Origin: Acidimicrobiales bacterium | GTDB taxonomy: Bacteria > Actinomycetota > Acidimicrobiia > Acidimicrobiales > Ilumatobacteraceae | DNA length: 18,730 bases | Assembly (NCBI GenBank): GCA_030833305.1 | Contig: JAURHL010000018.1 | Coordinates: 1-18,730, forward strand | Direction: 5' to 3' | In this document: positions 6,456 to 13,508 of the stretch, piece by piece | Layout of the letters: each line of letters opens with the position of its first letter | How positions within the stretch are numbered: the first letter of the stretch is position 1 | Made by a program: the position numbers and the translations under genes | The notes under the pieces: generated by a model | What the model was told of the DNA's origin: nothing | Seen by the model: only the letters and a program-made list of their open reading frames with translations | Database searches by the model: none

Positions 6456-7166
6456 ATGGGAATGCAAACCGTTCTGTTGGTCGAGGACGAGGAGAGCTTC
6501 ATCGACGCGCTCACCGTCGGATTGAAGAAGGAAGGGTTCCGTGTCGAGGTGGCCCGCGACGGTATGGAGGCGCTCAACAAGTTCGACGTCGTCCAACCCG
6601 ACGTGGTGTTGCTCGACGTGATGTTGCCGAAGATCTCGGGCATCGACGTGTGCCGGCAGTTGCGCAAGAAGACCCAGGTGCCCATCATCATGGTGACGGC
6701 CAAGGGGGCCGAGATCGACACCGTGGTCGGCTTGGAGGTCGGTGCCGACGACTACATCACCAAGCCGTATCGCATGCGCGAATTGGTCGCGCGAATGCGT
6801 GCGGTGTTGCGCCGGGTGCCCAACGAATCGACCTCCGGGATGACCGATCTCGACGGCAACACCTTGGTGGTCGGAGAGGTGATTCTCGATCCCGAGCAAC
6901 ACAAGGTGGTCGTGAACGGTGCCGAGGTGGCGATGCCTCTCAAGGAGTTCGAGTTGCTGCACATCTTGTTGGCCAACGCCGGACGGGTGCTGCCCCGCGA
7001 GACCCTGATCGATCGGGTGTGGGGTACCGATTACGTCGGCGACACGAAGACCCTCGACGTTCACATCAAGCGCCTTCGGGCCAAGGTGGAGGACGACCCG
7101 GCATCGCCCACGCGCATCGTGACCATTCGTGGTCTCGGCTACAAGTTCGAGCGGGTGCGCGGCTGA
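6456..7166 (+). CDS. regX3: RegX3/PhoB-type phosphate response regulator
   Basis: OmpR/PhoB-family DNA-binding response regulator, 236 residues. The receiver domain (about 4-118) carries acidic Glu10/Asp11, phospho-acceptor Asp54 in LLDVMLP, switch Thr81 and Lys103 in ITKPY. The winged-helix domain (about 140-235) includes LKEFELLHIL and ends with RIVTIRGLGYKFE, the characteristic wing. It should bind the GTTCAC repeats upstream of phoU2 and pstC when phosphorylated by the adjacent kinase. ATG 6456 follows GAGGAT (6444-6449); an in-frame ATG two codons later is an alternative. The 3' side has only a weak 5-bp hairpin, so the end of the transcript is not obvious. Confidence 0.93.
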   Translation: MGMQTVLLVEDEESFIDALTVGLKKEGFRVEVARDGMEALNKFDVVQPDVVLLDVMLPKISGIDVCRQLRKKTQVPIIMVTAKGAEIDTVVGLEVGADDYITKPYRMRELVARMRAVLRRVPNESTSGMTDLDGNTLVVGEVILDPEQHKVVVNGAEVAMPLKEFELLHILLANAGRVLPRETLIDRVWGTDYVGDTKTLDVHIKRLRAKVEDDPASPTRIVTIRGLGYKFERVRG

Positions 7167-7168
7167 CG

Positions 7169-7184
7169 GGACCGAGTCGGGTCC
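7169..7184 (+). terminator. Weak hairpin after regX3
   Basis: GGACC (7169-7173) can pair with GGTCC (7180-7184) around a 6-nt loop, three bases after the regX3 stop. It has no U-tract and only five pairs. It is the only symmetric element before the next promoter, so it is a poor terminator candidate. Confidence 0.2.
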
Positions 7185-7227
7185 TTCCCGGAGAGCGAAT
7201 GGAACCGGGGCTGTCGCACCCAGCACC

Positions 7228-7240
7228 TAATCTGTGGTCG
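7228..7240 (+). promoter_or_regulatory. -10 element for a leaderless MFS transcript
   Basis: TAATCT at 7228-7233 lies 6 nt before GTG 7240. Transcription would begin at or next to the start codon. No Shine-Dalgarno sequence and no recognisable -35 element are visible. Confidence 0.55.
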
Positions 7241-8589
7241 TGAACGACGCGGCCCCTTCGAGTCTGCCGGGTCGTGGGCGGGGCGGTGGTTACGTGCCAC
7301 CACGGCATCAACATCGGTTCGTCCCGTCGCCCTTCACCCGATTGGTTCGCGTGCACGCCTTGATGGCCGCCGGCGAGGCATCTATGGCGGTTGCTCTGGC
7401 CGATTCGTTGTTTCTCTCGATCACTCCCGGCGAAGCCCGTGGTCGGGTGCTGCTCTTCCTCGCGGTCAGTTTCGCGCCGTTCCTGGTTCTCGGTCGCTTC
7501 ATCGGCCCGGTGATCGACCGCATGCCCGGCGGGCGACGTCTGTTGATCGTTCTCATCGCCGCACTTCGCGCGGTCGTGATGCTGTTGATGGTGTCGCAAC
7601 TCGATTCGTTGTTGCTGTTCCCTCTCGCCTTCCTCGCCATGGTGTTGAACAAGACCTACGGAGTTTCGAAGTCGGCGGTGTTGCCGTCGCTGTTGCGCGA
7701 CGACAAGGACCTGGTGCAGTCCAATGCCCGTCTCGGTGTCACCGCCGGAGTGATCGGGTTTCTGGCGGCCATTCCGGCCGGCATCCTGAGCGCCATTTCG
7801 CCAAAGGCGTCCTTGGTCTTCGGGTCGATCGTGTTCGTGTTCGCCGCCTTGAATGCCATGAAACTGCCGCGACAGTCGGTCACCACCGGCGAGACACAGC
7901 AGTTGGAGATCGAGGAACTGCGTCAGCCCAACGTCCTGATCGCGGTGTCGGCCATGAGCCTCGTGCGGGCTTCGGTGGGTTTCACGTTCTTCCATTTGGC
8001 GTTCTTCTTCGCCGACCATCCTCGTGTGGAGCGTCTGGATCTCGCTCCCAACGGCATGTGGTACCAGGTGCGCTACCACTTCGGTCCCCAATTCGGCACG
8101 ATGTGGTTCGGTATCGCGGTCAGTCTGGCGGCCGTCGGTTCGCTGCTCGGCAACCTGAGTGCCAAGCCGTTGAAGCGACTCAATCACGTGGAGAACCTTC
8201 TGATCGTCGCGCTCATTCTCATCGGCGCAGCCGGATTGTTGACCGCGCTGACGTCGACGACGATCACCGCTCTCTTGTTGATGGCCATCGTCAACTACGC
8301 CGCAGCCATCGGCAACATGGCGTTCGAATCGATCGTTCAACGTGATGCACCGGACGCGAACCGTGGTCGTGCTCTCGCGAACTACTACACCAAGTTTCAA
8401 TTGATGTGGGTGCTGGCCGGCATCATCCCGGTGCTGTTGAAACTGCCCGGAGTGGTCGGATTCGCGGTGGTGTCGTCAATCGGGTTCAGTGGCGGACTCG
8501 TGTATTGGCTGAGCAATCGGCAGGTGAGCAAGGGACTCGAACCGTCGTCCGTCGTGGCGCAATTGCGACAGCGCTTCAGTCGCCGCTGA
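7240..8589 (+). CDS. MFS transporter
   Basis: Integral membrane protein of 449 residues with a Gly/Arg-rich cytoplasmic N-terminus of about 30 residues and roughly 10-12 hydrophobic helices. The loop after the second helix reads GPVIDRMPGGRR, the MFS motif A (GxxxDRxGGRR). A longer charged central stretch (QSVTTGETQQLEIEELR) separates the two halves. Substrate cannot be predicted. An in-frame GTG lies two codons upstream (7234), but 7240 is preferred because the -10 hexamer TAATCT fits it. Its end overlaps the convergent DUF2342 gene by 14 bp. It follows regX3 after 73 bp but seems to have its own promoter, so membership in the phosphate regulon is not implied. Confidence 0.8.
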   Translation: MNDAAPSSLPGRGRGGGYVPPRHQHRFVPSPFTRLVRVHALMAAGEASMAVALADSLFLSITPGEARGRVLLFLAVSFAPFLVLGRFIGPVIDRMPGGRRLLIVLIAALRAVVMLLMVSQLDSLLLFPLAFLAMVLNKTYGVSKSAVLPSLLRDDKDLVQSNARLGVTAGVIGFLAAIPAGILSAISPKASLVFGSIVFVFAALNAMKLPRQSVTTGETQQLEIEELRQPNVLIAVSAMSLVRASVGFTFFHLAFFFADHPRVERLDLAPNGMWYQVRYHFGPQFGTMWFGIAVSLAAVGSLLGNLSAKPLKRLNHVENLLIVALILIGAAGLLTALTSTTITALLLMAIVNYAAAIGNMAFESIVQRDAPDANRGRALANYYTKFQLMWVLAGIIPVLLKLPGVVGFAVVSSIGFSGGLVYWLSNRQVSKGLEPSSVVAQLRQRFSRR

Positions 8590-9811
8590 CCTCGAGACGA
8601 GCCAACCACAGCCCGGGGGCCTCGAGTTCGGCGGGCGTGGGGAGATTCCCGGCCGCGTCGTAGAGCGGCGACAGCCCGTCGGCACCGGCGCGCTGCACCA
8701 CACCGTCGACGAACGATCGACCGGTCTCCACCTGGTGACGGGTGATGTGGACGCCGAGCAAACGCTCGACGAAAGTGGTTTCCTCGCCCCCGTCGACGCG
8801 ACGACGACGAGCTGCCTCGGCGATTCGGGCCGGGTTACCCAGGATGCGACCACCCACCAGATCCGTCATGTAATCGCTCCATCCGATGACCACCGACAAC
8901 ATGGTGTCGAGTCGGGGACGTAGTCGGTCCTGCTCCGGCGTGCGCACTGCTCCGAGCAGCAACTCGGGATCGCCGAGAATTCGCTGCAACGACGCCATAA
9001 TGTCGTTCGGATCCGAGGACTCGATGGCCGACAGTTTCTCGCTGATGGCCCGGGGATCCGGTCGAAATGCCGCCACGTGAGCCGAGACGAGCGAGTTGAC
9101 GGCATCACGCACGTGGCCGAGTCCGTAGATCTGATGCGTGACGAACTCACGAACGAGCGTCCACATGCGAACGTCGTCACGGGGTAGATCCCAGTCCGTG
9201 GCGAACCCGTCGATGTTGTGCGCCAACAAGGCGACCCGATTGCCGGGAGGTCGCGGCAGAGGTAGGTCGTATTGCCCGAGCGAACGCTTGGCGATGAGGC
9301 CGACCATCGAACCGACCGTCATGCCCATCGTCAGGGGGGCGAGCATTCCGGTGAGATTCGTGAACATCTCGGACATCGGGTCGGCGGATTCGCCGTTGCC
9401 GGAATCGGTGCGGGGGCCACCGAGAGCCGTCGCCAGATCGGTGAACAGCGGGCGGTAATCGTCGAGCGTGCGTTGGGCGCACTGACCGGACGTCACCATG
9501 TCGGGCTCCATTCCGATGATGTCGCAACGGTCGCCGATTCCCGACCCGATCTGAACTTGCATGGCGGCGATACGCGCCAGCTCCTCGAACTCGAGTCGAA
9601 CCTTCGGGTCGATGTTCGACTCGGGTGTACCGGAGGTCGCGGTCGATTGGGCGATCTGGCGCGCCGTTTCCCATTGGATGGGTCCTTGACCTTGGAACAT
9701 CTTCATCATGTCCCCGAACATTCCGCCGAACATTCCGCCGAACATCTTGCCGAACGGGTCGTCGCCGTCACCGGAGCCGAAATCGAACGGGCGGGGGACA
9801 TCATCGGCCAC
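8576..9811 (-). CDS. DUF2342 (Zincin_2) family protein, putative zinc metalloprotease/hydrolase
   Basis: 411-residue protein resembling the actinobacterial DUF2342 family, usually annotated 'zinc-dependent metalloprotease' or 'putative hydrolase'. Supporting segments: PIQWETARQIAQ (about 44-55), a Gly/Met-rich helix LTMGMTVGSMVG (160-171), the family segment RVALLAHNIDGFATDWDLPRDDVRMW (about 192-217, abbreviated in meaning), and RRRRVDGGEETTFVERLLG with the LLG-terminal region near the C-terminus. At the place where a zincin HExxH would be expected it reads R221-E-F-V-T-H226, so canonical zinc ligation is not evident. Residues 21-40 are a Met/Phe/Gly repeat. GTG 9811 is chosen because the family-like sequence starts there and TAGGCT (9824-9819) lies 7 nt upstream; the open frame beyond is unlike any protein. 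Divergent from the SDR-like gene. Confidence 0.75.
   Translation of the reverse strand: MADDVPRPFDFGSGDGDDPFGKMFGGMFGGMFGDMMKMFQGQGPIQWETARQIAQSTATSGTPESNIDPKVRLEFEELARIAAMQVQIGSGIGDRCDIIGMEPDMVTSGQCAQRTLDDYRPLFTDLATALGGPRTDSGNGESADPMSEMFTNLTGMLAPLTMGMTVGSMVGLIAKRSLGQYDLPLPRPPGNRVALLAHNIDGFATDWDLPRDDVRMWTLVREFVTHQIYGLGHVRDAVNSLVSAHVAAFRPDPRAISEKLSAIESSDPNDIMASLQRILGDPELLLGAVRTPEQDRLRPRLDTMLSVVIGWSDYMTDLVGGRILGNPARIAEAARRRRVDGGEETTFVERLLGVHITRHQVETGRSFVDGVVQRAGADGLSPLYDAAGNLPTPAELEAPGLWLARLEVSGD
9709..9756. repeat. Four 12-bp tandem units encoding a Met/Phe/Gly-rich segment
   Basis: Two identical units TTCCGCCGAACA (9721-9732, 9733-9744) are flanked by diverged copies at 9709-9720 and 9745-9756. 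On the coding (-) strand they give repeated MFGG/MFGD tetrapeptides near the N-terminus of the DUF2342 protein. Such a short in-frame repeat could vary in copy number between strains. Confidence 0.8.
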
Positions 9812-9824
9812 GAACGCGAGCCTA
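9811..9824 (-). promoter_or_regulatory. -10 element for a leaderless DUF2342 transcript
   Basis: On the - strand TAGGCT (9824-9819) is followed by 7 nt and the GTG start at 9811. No Shine-Dalgarno sequence is present. Confidence 0.5.
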
Positions 9825-9886
9825 CGACCTGCGCCCCGATGTCGCCTGTCGGGCCCCGCGCGATGATCGGGGTGATGGACAGGAAG

Positions 9887-9900
9887 TAGCGTTCCAGTCA
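9887..9900 (+). promoter_or_regulatory. -10 element for a leaderless SDR-like transcript
   Basis: TAGCGT (9887-9892) lies 7 nt before ATG 9900. AGGAAG at 9881-9886 is too far (13 nt) to act as a normal ribosome site. It shares an 88-bp divergent region with the DUF2342 promoter. Confidence 0.45.
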
Positions 9901-10925
9901 TGACCGCGATGGACGCCCCGCTCGACACGGCGGATCCGCGGACCGAACGCGTGTCGGTGGTCGTCACGGGCGCGCTGTGGCCGCTGGGTCGACGGGTGGT
10001 CGAGCGTCTGTCGGCCTCCGGGCGATTCACGGTCACCGAGATTCAGCGCGGAGAGAACGCCATCGCAGGGCCGGTCGACGTTCTCGTTCATTTGGCTCCG
10101 GGTGACCACGACGCGTTGGCGGCCAGAGGTCGAAGCGCGGCGGTCGGAACACCCGAGTTGTTGGCCGTGGCATCCGAACACGGCGTGCATCACGTGGTGT
10201 TGTTGTCGTCGGCGATGGTGTACGGCGCCTGGCCCAACAACCCGATCCCCATCACCGAGGACGCCGCGTTGCGTCCGGACTTCGGGTTCGCCTTCGCCCG
10301 TCAACTGGCGACGGTCGAACAGATGGTCGACGATTGGCGCGAAGCCGTGCCCGGTCGAACCACCTGTGTCCTGCGTCCGGTGCCGGCGATGGCCGCCGAT
10401 GGCACGAGCAGCCTCGTGCGGGCGTTGGCCGCCGGCATGGGCGGACGTCTGGGCGAGGACGACGTGCCGGCGCAATTCCTGCACTTGGACGATCTGGCAT
10501 CTGCCGTCGAGTTGGTCGTGGAGCGCGGTCTGGATGGCGTGTACAACGTGGCCCCGGACGGCCACGTCCCCGGATCACGCGTGCGCTCGCTGTGGGGGAT
10601 GGCGCCCCGTTTGCGTCTTCCCGATCGGGTGGCCGAAGTGGTGGCCGACCTGCGTTGGCGATTCCAGCGCGGTCCGATCCCGCCGGGCTTGCGTCCGTAT
10701 GTGCGTTCACCGTGGTTGGTGTCGAACGGCCGTTTGCGCGCCGAAGGTTGGGTTCCGACGGTCACCAACGAGCAGGCCTTCGTGGAGGGGACCGATGCCA
10801 AGTGGTGGACGATGCTCACTCCGAAGCGTCGTCAGGAGTTGGCGCTCGGGGCCATGATCATCTCCGTCGTGGTCGGCGCCATTTCGCTCGGTGTGTGGTT
10901 GCGACGTCGTCTGCGTGCGCGTTAG
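9900..10925 (+). CDS. Atypical NAD-dependent epimerase/SDR-like protein with C-terminal membrane anchor
   Basis: 341 residues. Residues about 17-40 form the first beta-alpha unit of a Rossmann fold, with TGALWPLG (23-30) in place of the extended-SDR GxxGxxG loop. VLLSSAMVYGAW (100-111) matches the conserved SSxxVYG strand of epimerase-like SDRs. The catalytic YxxxK region reads F132-A-R-Q-L136, so both Tyr and Lys are missing. FLHLDDLASAV (193-203) and GVYNVAPDG (213-221) are typical of the C-terminal substrate domain. A hydrophobic helix (about 314-334) followed by RRRLRAR suggests a C-terminal membrane anchor with the Rossmann domain in the cytoplasm. A binding or regulatory role is more likely than redox catalysis. 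Start ATG 9900 fits a leaderless promoter; ATG 9909 is possible. Its stop overlaps the convergent trypsin-like gene. Confidence 0.75.
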   Translation: MTAMDAPLDTADPRTERVSVVVTGALWPLGRRVVERLSASGRFTVTEIQRGENAIAGPVDVLVHLAPGDHDALAARGRSAAVGTPELLAVASEHGVHHVVLLSSAMVYGAWPNNPIPITEDAALRPDFGFAFARQLATVEQMVDDWREAVPGRTTCVLRPVPAMAADGTSSLVRALAAGMGGRLGEDDVPAQFLHLDDLASAVELVVERGLDGVYNVAPDGHVPGSRVRSLWGMAPRLRLPDRVAEVVADLRWRFQRGPIPPGLRPYVRSPWLVSNGRLRAEGWVPTVTNEQAFVEGTDAKWWTMLTPKRRQELALGAMIISVVVGAISLGVWLRRRLRAR

Positions 10926-11677
10926 TCGTTTTCGACTTCATCGAGCAGTCCCTCGATGTCCTCGATGGGAACGAAACACGGTGTCGACGTCTCCTCGGTG
11001 TACAGGCCCATCAACCTGCCGGATCCGTCGAAGACCGGGGCGCCTTCGGTGACGTTGGCCTCGGTGGTCGCCACACGGGACAAGATGATCAGCCCGTCCG
11101 CGGTGCGTTCGCCGACTCGGAAGAACCCACCGGCACCGTCGGCCACGAAGACATCCTGACCCGCGGCCACCTCAGCCGAGGGCGGCAGTTCGCCCTTGCC
11201 CACACCGAGGCGCTCCTCGACGCGGAGCACCGCCAAATGGAGCTGCTCGTCGGACATCACGACGTTCGCGATCTGACGACTCCCATCGCGGTGATCGATC
11301 GCGAAGATCTCACCGGACTCGACGGCCGCCCAGGTGGTGACGATGAAGGATCCGTCACCGACGACCATCCCCATCGGGTCGCGCGTTCCGTCACGAACCA
11401 ACTCGACCACTTCCACGGAACGATTCGTGAGTTCGATCACACCGACGGCGTCGGTCTCGGCGGTTCGAGGTTGCACCATCACCACCAAACCCAACAGCAT
11501 CAGGCTTCCGGCGACGATGGAGAAGAGCAACAGACCCCGACCGGTTCGTCCGATGTCGGGCCGATGCTCGACACGCAAGGTGTGGGCGGCGAAACCGAGT
11601 TCGGACGGATGGCGCCAGACACGTTCGTGTTGTGGTTGGGGCGCCGGAGGTAGGGCGTCGTCCTCGTGCTGGCTCAC
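10922..11677 (-). CDS. Membrane-anchored trypsin-like (HtrA-fold) protein, probably inactive
   Basis: 251 residues. A cytoplasmic Pro/His-rich N-terminus contains VWRHPSELG (20-28), a motif I associate with actinobacterial trypsin-like membrane proteins. A membrane helix follows (about 48-68). The extracytoplasmic part resembles an HtrA-type protease: MGMVVGDGSFIVTT (102-115) corresponds to the GSGxxVxxxGxIVTNxH segment, LHLAVLRV (146-153) to DLAVLKV, and TEGAPVFDGSGRLMGLY (210-226) to the GNSGGPLxxxxGxxxG region. By this alignment the catalytic His, Asp and Ser are Ala117, His147 and Glu211. No PDZ domain is present. Start GTG 11677 is preceded on the - strand by TAACCT (11692-11687). Divergent from moaE, convergent with the SDR-like gene (4-bp overlap). 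Function unknown; a binding or scaffold role is inferred. Confidence 0.7.
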   Translation of the reverse strand: MSQHEDDALPPAPQPQHERVWRHPSELGFAAHTLRVEHRPDIGRTGRGLLLFSIVAGSLMLLGLVVMVQPRTAETDAVGVIELTNRSVEVVELVRDGTRDPMGMVVGDGSFIVTTWAAVESGEIFAIDHRDGSRQIANVVMSDEQLHLAVLRVEERLGVGKGELPPSAEVAAGQDVFVADGAGGFFRVGERTADGLIILSRVATTEANVTEGAPVFDGSGRLMGLYTEETSTPCFVPIEDIEGLLDEVEND

Positions 11678-11692
11678 GAAGAGGTGAGGTTA
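11677..11692 (-). promoter_or_regulatory. -10 element upstream of the trypsin-like gene
   Basis: TAACCT on the - strand (11692-11687) is 9 nt from the GTG start, so the transcript would have no or a very short leader. No Shine-Dalgarno sequence is seen. Confidence 0.35.
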
Positions 11693-11747
11693 CTGAGCCG
11701 ATCCGTGCGAGTGTCGTCGGGCGAGCCCGGTGATGGAAGCCAACCGC

Positions 11748-11760
11748 TACGATTCGAGTG
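11748..11760 (+). promoter_or_regulatory. -10 element for a leaderless moaE transcript
   Basis: TACGAT (11748-11753) is followed by 6 nt and GTG 11760. This decides the start in favour of 11760 over the upstream in-frame GTG 11730 and ATG 11733. Confidence 0.6.
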
Positions 11761-12266
11761 TGATCTCCGAGCGGACGACCGACGAATGGTTCGCCATCGG
11801 TGACGCGCCCCTGTCGGTCGGGGAACTGTACGACTGGGCCGTGCGACCCGACTGTGGGGCGGTGGTCGTCTTCTCCGGGACCGTGCGCGATCATGCCGTC
11901 GAGGGTGACGAAATACGTGACGGAGTCACCCACCTGGAATACGAGGCCTATGCGTCCGAGGTGATCCCCAGTTTTCGGGAGATCGCGTCCGAGGCTCGCC
12001 GTCGCTGGACCGATCTCGGACGTATCGCCCTTCATCACCGAACCGGACGCATCGAGTTGGGTGAGAGTTCGGTCATCGCGGTGGTGTCCGCCGCGCACCG
12101 TCCCGAGGCTTTCGCCGCGGCCCGATTCGCGATCGATGCCCTCAAAGCCGGTGCTCCCATCTGGAAGCACGAAACGTGGAACGGTGGGAGCGATTGGGGA
12201 ACCGGTGCGACTCCGGTGACGGCTCCCGCCGACGTGTCGACCGCGACCGATGGAGTGGTGGCCTGA
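11760..12266 (+). CDS. moaE: Molybdopterin synthase catalytic subunit MoaE
   Basis: Large subunit of molybdopterin synthase, which transfers sulfur from thiocarboxylated MoaD to precursor Z (cPMP) to form molybdopterin. 168 residues, close to the usual 140-160. VVVFSGTVRDH (35-45) is the conserved FxGxVR loop. LHHRTGRIELGESSV (91-105) matches the HRxGxxxxGE segment. Lys129 and Lys136 (LKAGAPIWKHE) have the same seven-residue spacing as the two catalytic lysines known in E. coli MoaE. A Thr/Ala-rich tail of about 20 residues extends the C-terminus. No moaD or other cofactor gene is nearby. Its stop overlaps the next gene's ATG by one base (TGATG), giving an unexpected operon with a small membrane protein and mreB. 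Confidence 0.9.
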   Translation: MISERTTDEWFAIGDAPLSVGELYDWAVRPDCGAVVVFSGTVRDHAVEGDEIRDGVTHLEYEAYASEVIPSFREIASEARRRWTDLGRIALHHRTGRIELGESSVIAVVSAAHRPEAFAAARFAIDALKAGAPIWKHETWNGGSDWGTGATPVTAPADVSTATDGVVA

Positions 12267-12493
12267 TGGTCGCCGTGCTCGTCGCCGTTCTGGTGTTGTG
12301 TCTGATCGTGGTGCTCGGTGTGGCGGCGAGTCGTCGCACGCCGGCCAGTGACGACCATGTCGATGACTTCCGTCGACACTTGAATGCGCTCTCACCCGAT
12401 GCTCGTCGGGCCGTGGTCGATCGGCCCGTGCCGTTGACCGGTATCGACGATGTCATCGAACGCGACGATCCGGAGGAAACCCATGGCCCGTGA
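12266..12493 (+). CDS. Small single-pass membrane protein between moaE and mreB
   Basis: 75-residue protein of unknown function. Residues about 2-25 form one very hydrophobic helix (VAVLVAVLVLCLIVVLGVAA), followed by a basic/acidic soluble part with DDFRRHLNALSPDARRAVVDR, predicted helical, and an acidic end. The ATG at 12266 shares a base with the moaE stop, and the last 11 bp overlap the mreB start, so translation of all three is probably coupled. The upstream open frame overlaps moaE and is not coding. The physical coupling to mreB suggests, but does not show, a role at the membrane with MreB. Confidence 0.75.
   Translation: MVAVLVAVLVLCLIVVLGVAASRRTPASDDHVDDFRRHLNALSPDARRAVVDRPVPLTGIDDVIERDDPEETHGP
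12472..12479 (+). promoter_or_regulatory. Strong Shine-Dalgarno site for mreB
   Basis: GGAGGAAA lies 3-10 nt before ATG 12483, inside the small membrane protein gene. It decides the mreB start over the upstream in-frame ATG at 12450. Confidence 0.8.
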
Positions 12494-13487
12494 CCTCGCG
12501 ATCGACCTCGGAACGGCCAACACCCTCGTGTACATGAAGGGCCGTGGCATCGTGCTGAACGAGCCGTCGGTGATCGCCCTCAATCGGCAAACGGGTGAGG
12601 TGTTGGCCACCGGACACGAGGCCTGGCACATGATCGGCCGAACCCCCGGCTACATCGTGGCGGTGCGCCCGTTGCGTGGTGGCGCCATCACGGACTTCGA
12701 CGTGACCGAGCGAATGATTCGACTGCTTCTGCAGCGCGTGGGCGTGAGCCGGTTCACCCGCCCCAAGGTGGTCATCTGTGTTCCCTCGGCCATCACCGAG
12801 GTGGAGCGTCGCGCCGTCACCGATGCCGCCCGTCGCGCGGGAGCAGCCGACGCGCAGTTGATCGAGCAGCCCATGGCCGCGGCCATCGGTGCGCAACTGC
12901 CCATCGACGAGCCGGTGGGGAACATGGTGATCGATATCGGTGGTGGTACCAGTGAGACCGCCGTCATCAGCCTCGGTGGAATCGTCGCTTTGGAAGCGGT
13001 GCGCGTGGGAAGTTTCGACATCGACGCGGCCATTCAGAACTACGTGCGTCGTGAGCACGGCATCGCCATCGGCGAGCGCACCGCGGAGGAGATCAAGAAG
13101 GCCATCGGATCGGCGGCTCCGACCCCCGACGAAGTCGAGGCCGAGGTGAGCGGTCGGGATTTGATGATGGGTCTGCCCAAGACCGTGGTGCTCACTCCCG
13201 AGGAGATCCGGTATGCGATCGATGACGTCGTCACCCAGATCGTGCAATCGGTCGTGCGTTGTCTCGCCAAGGCTCCCGCCGAGTTGGCGCAGGACTTCTT
13301 GGTGCGGGGCATGTACTTGGTGGGTGGTGGAGGATTACTTCGCGGATTGGCCGATCGCATTCAGCGCGAGACCCAGGTGCCGGTGTTGATGTCGAACATG
13401 CCCCTCGAGGCCGTGGTGCTCGGAGCGGGGCATTGCATCGAGAATTACGATGCTCTGAAGCGAATGTTCATGGGTCAGCGCCGCTGA
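12483..13487 (+). CDS. mreB: Rod shape-determining actin homologue MreB/Mbl
   Basis: Bacterial actin that polymerises under the membrane and guides lateral wall synthesis. 334 residues, normal for the family. Phosphate-1 loop DLGTANTLVY (8-17); VVICVPSAITEVERRAV (96-112); phosphate-2 loop DIGGGTSETAV (151-161); connecting segment AIGERTAEEIKKAIG (195-209); adenine-binding YLVGGGGLLRGL (278-289). The residue before Pro in the LIExPMAAAIG motif is Gln129, where most MreBs I recall have the catalytic Glu (Glu140 in Caulobacter). Thr156, matching the second water-positioning residue, is kept. Position-specific start is fixed by GGAGGAAA upstream. No mreC, mreD, rodA or pbp gene follows; the next gene is convergent after 21 bp. 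It is the third gene of the moaE unit. Confidence 0.93.
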   Translation: MARDLAIDLGTANTLVYMKGRGIVLNEPSVIALNRQTGEVLATGHEAWHMIGRTPGYIVAVRPLRGGAITDFDVTERMIRLLLQRVGVSRFTRPKVVICVPSAITEVERRAVTDAARRAGAADAQLIEQPMAAAIGAQLPIDEPVGNMVIDIGGGTSETAVISLGGIVALEAVRVGSFDIDAAIQNYVRREHGIAIGERTAEEIKKAIGSAAPTPDEVEAEVSGRDLMMGLPKTVVLTPEEIRYAIDDVVTQIVQSVVRCLAKAPAELAQDFLVRGMYLVGGGGLLRGLADRIQRETQVPVLMSNMPLEAVVLGAGHCIENYDALKRMFMGQRR

Positions 13488-13508
13488 CGGGCGCGCGTTG
13501 TCGATTCG

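Noticed and set aside
7167..7239. Strong terminator after the Pho module
   Set aside because: Only a 5-bp stem without U-tract is visible; recorded as a weak candidate only.
7066..8400. 444-codon - strand ORF opposite the MFS gene
   Set aside because: His/Arg/Gln-rich composition with no hydrophobic core or motif; the + strand MFS frame has clear membrane helices and motif A.
11730..11759. Upstream starts of moaE (GTG 11730, ATG 11733)
   Set aside because: The -10-like TACGAT lies after them and points to GTG 11760; the added residues are not MoaE-like.
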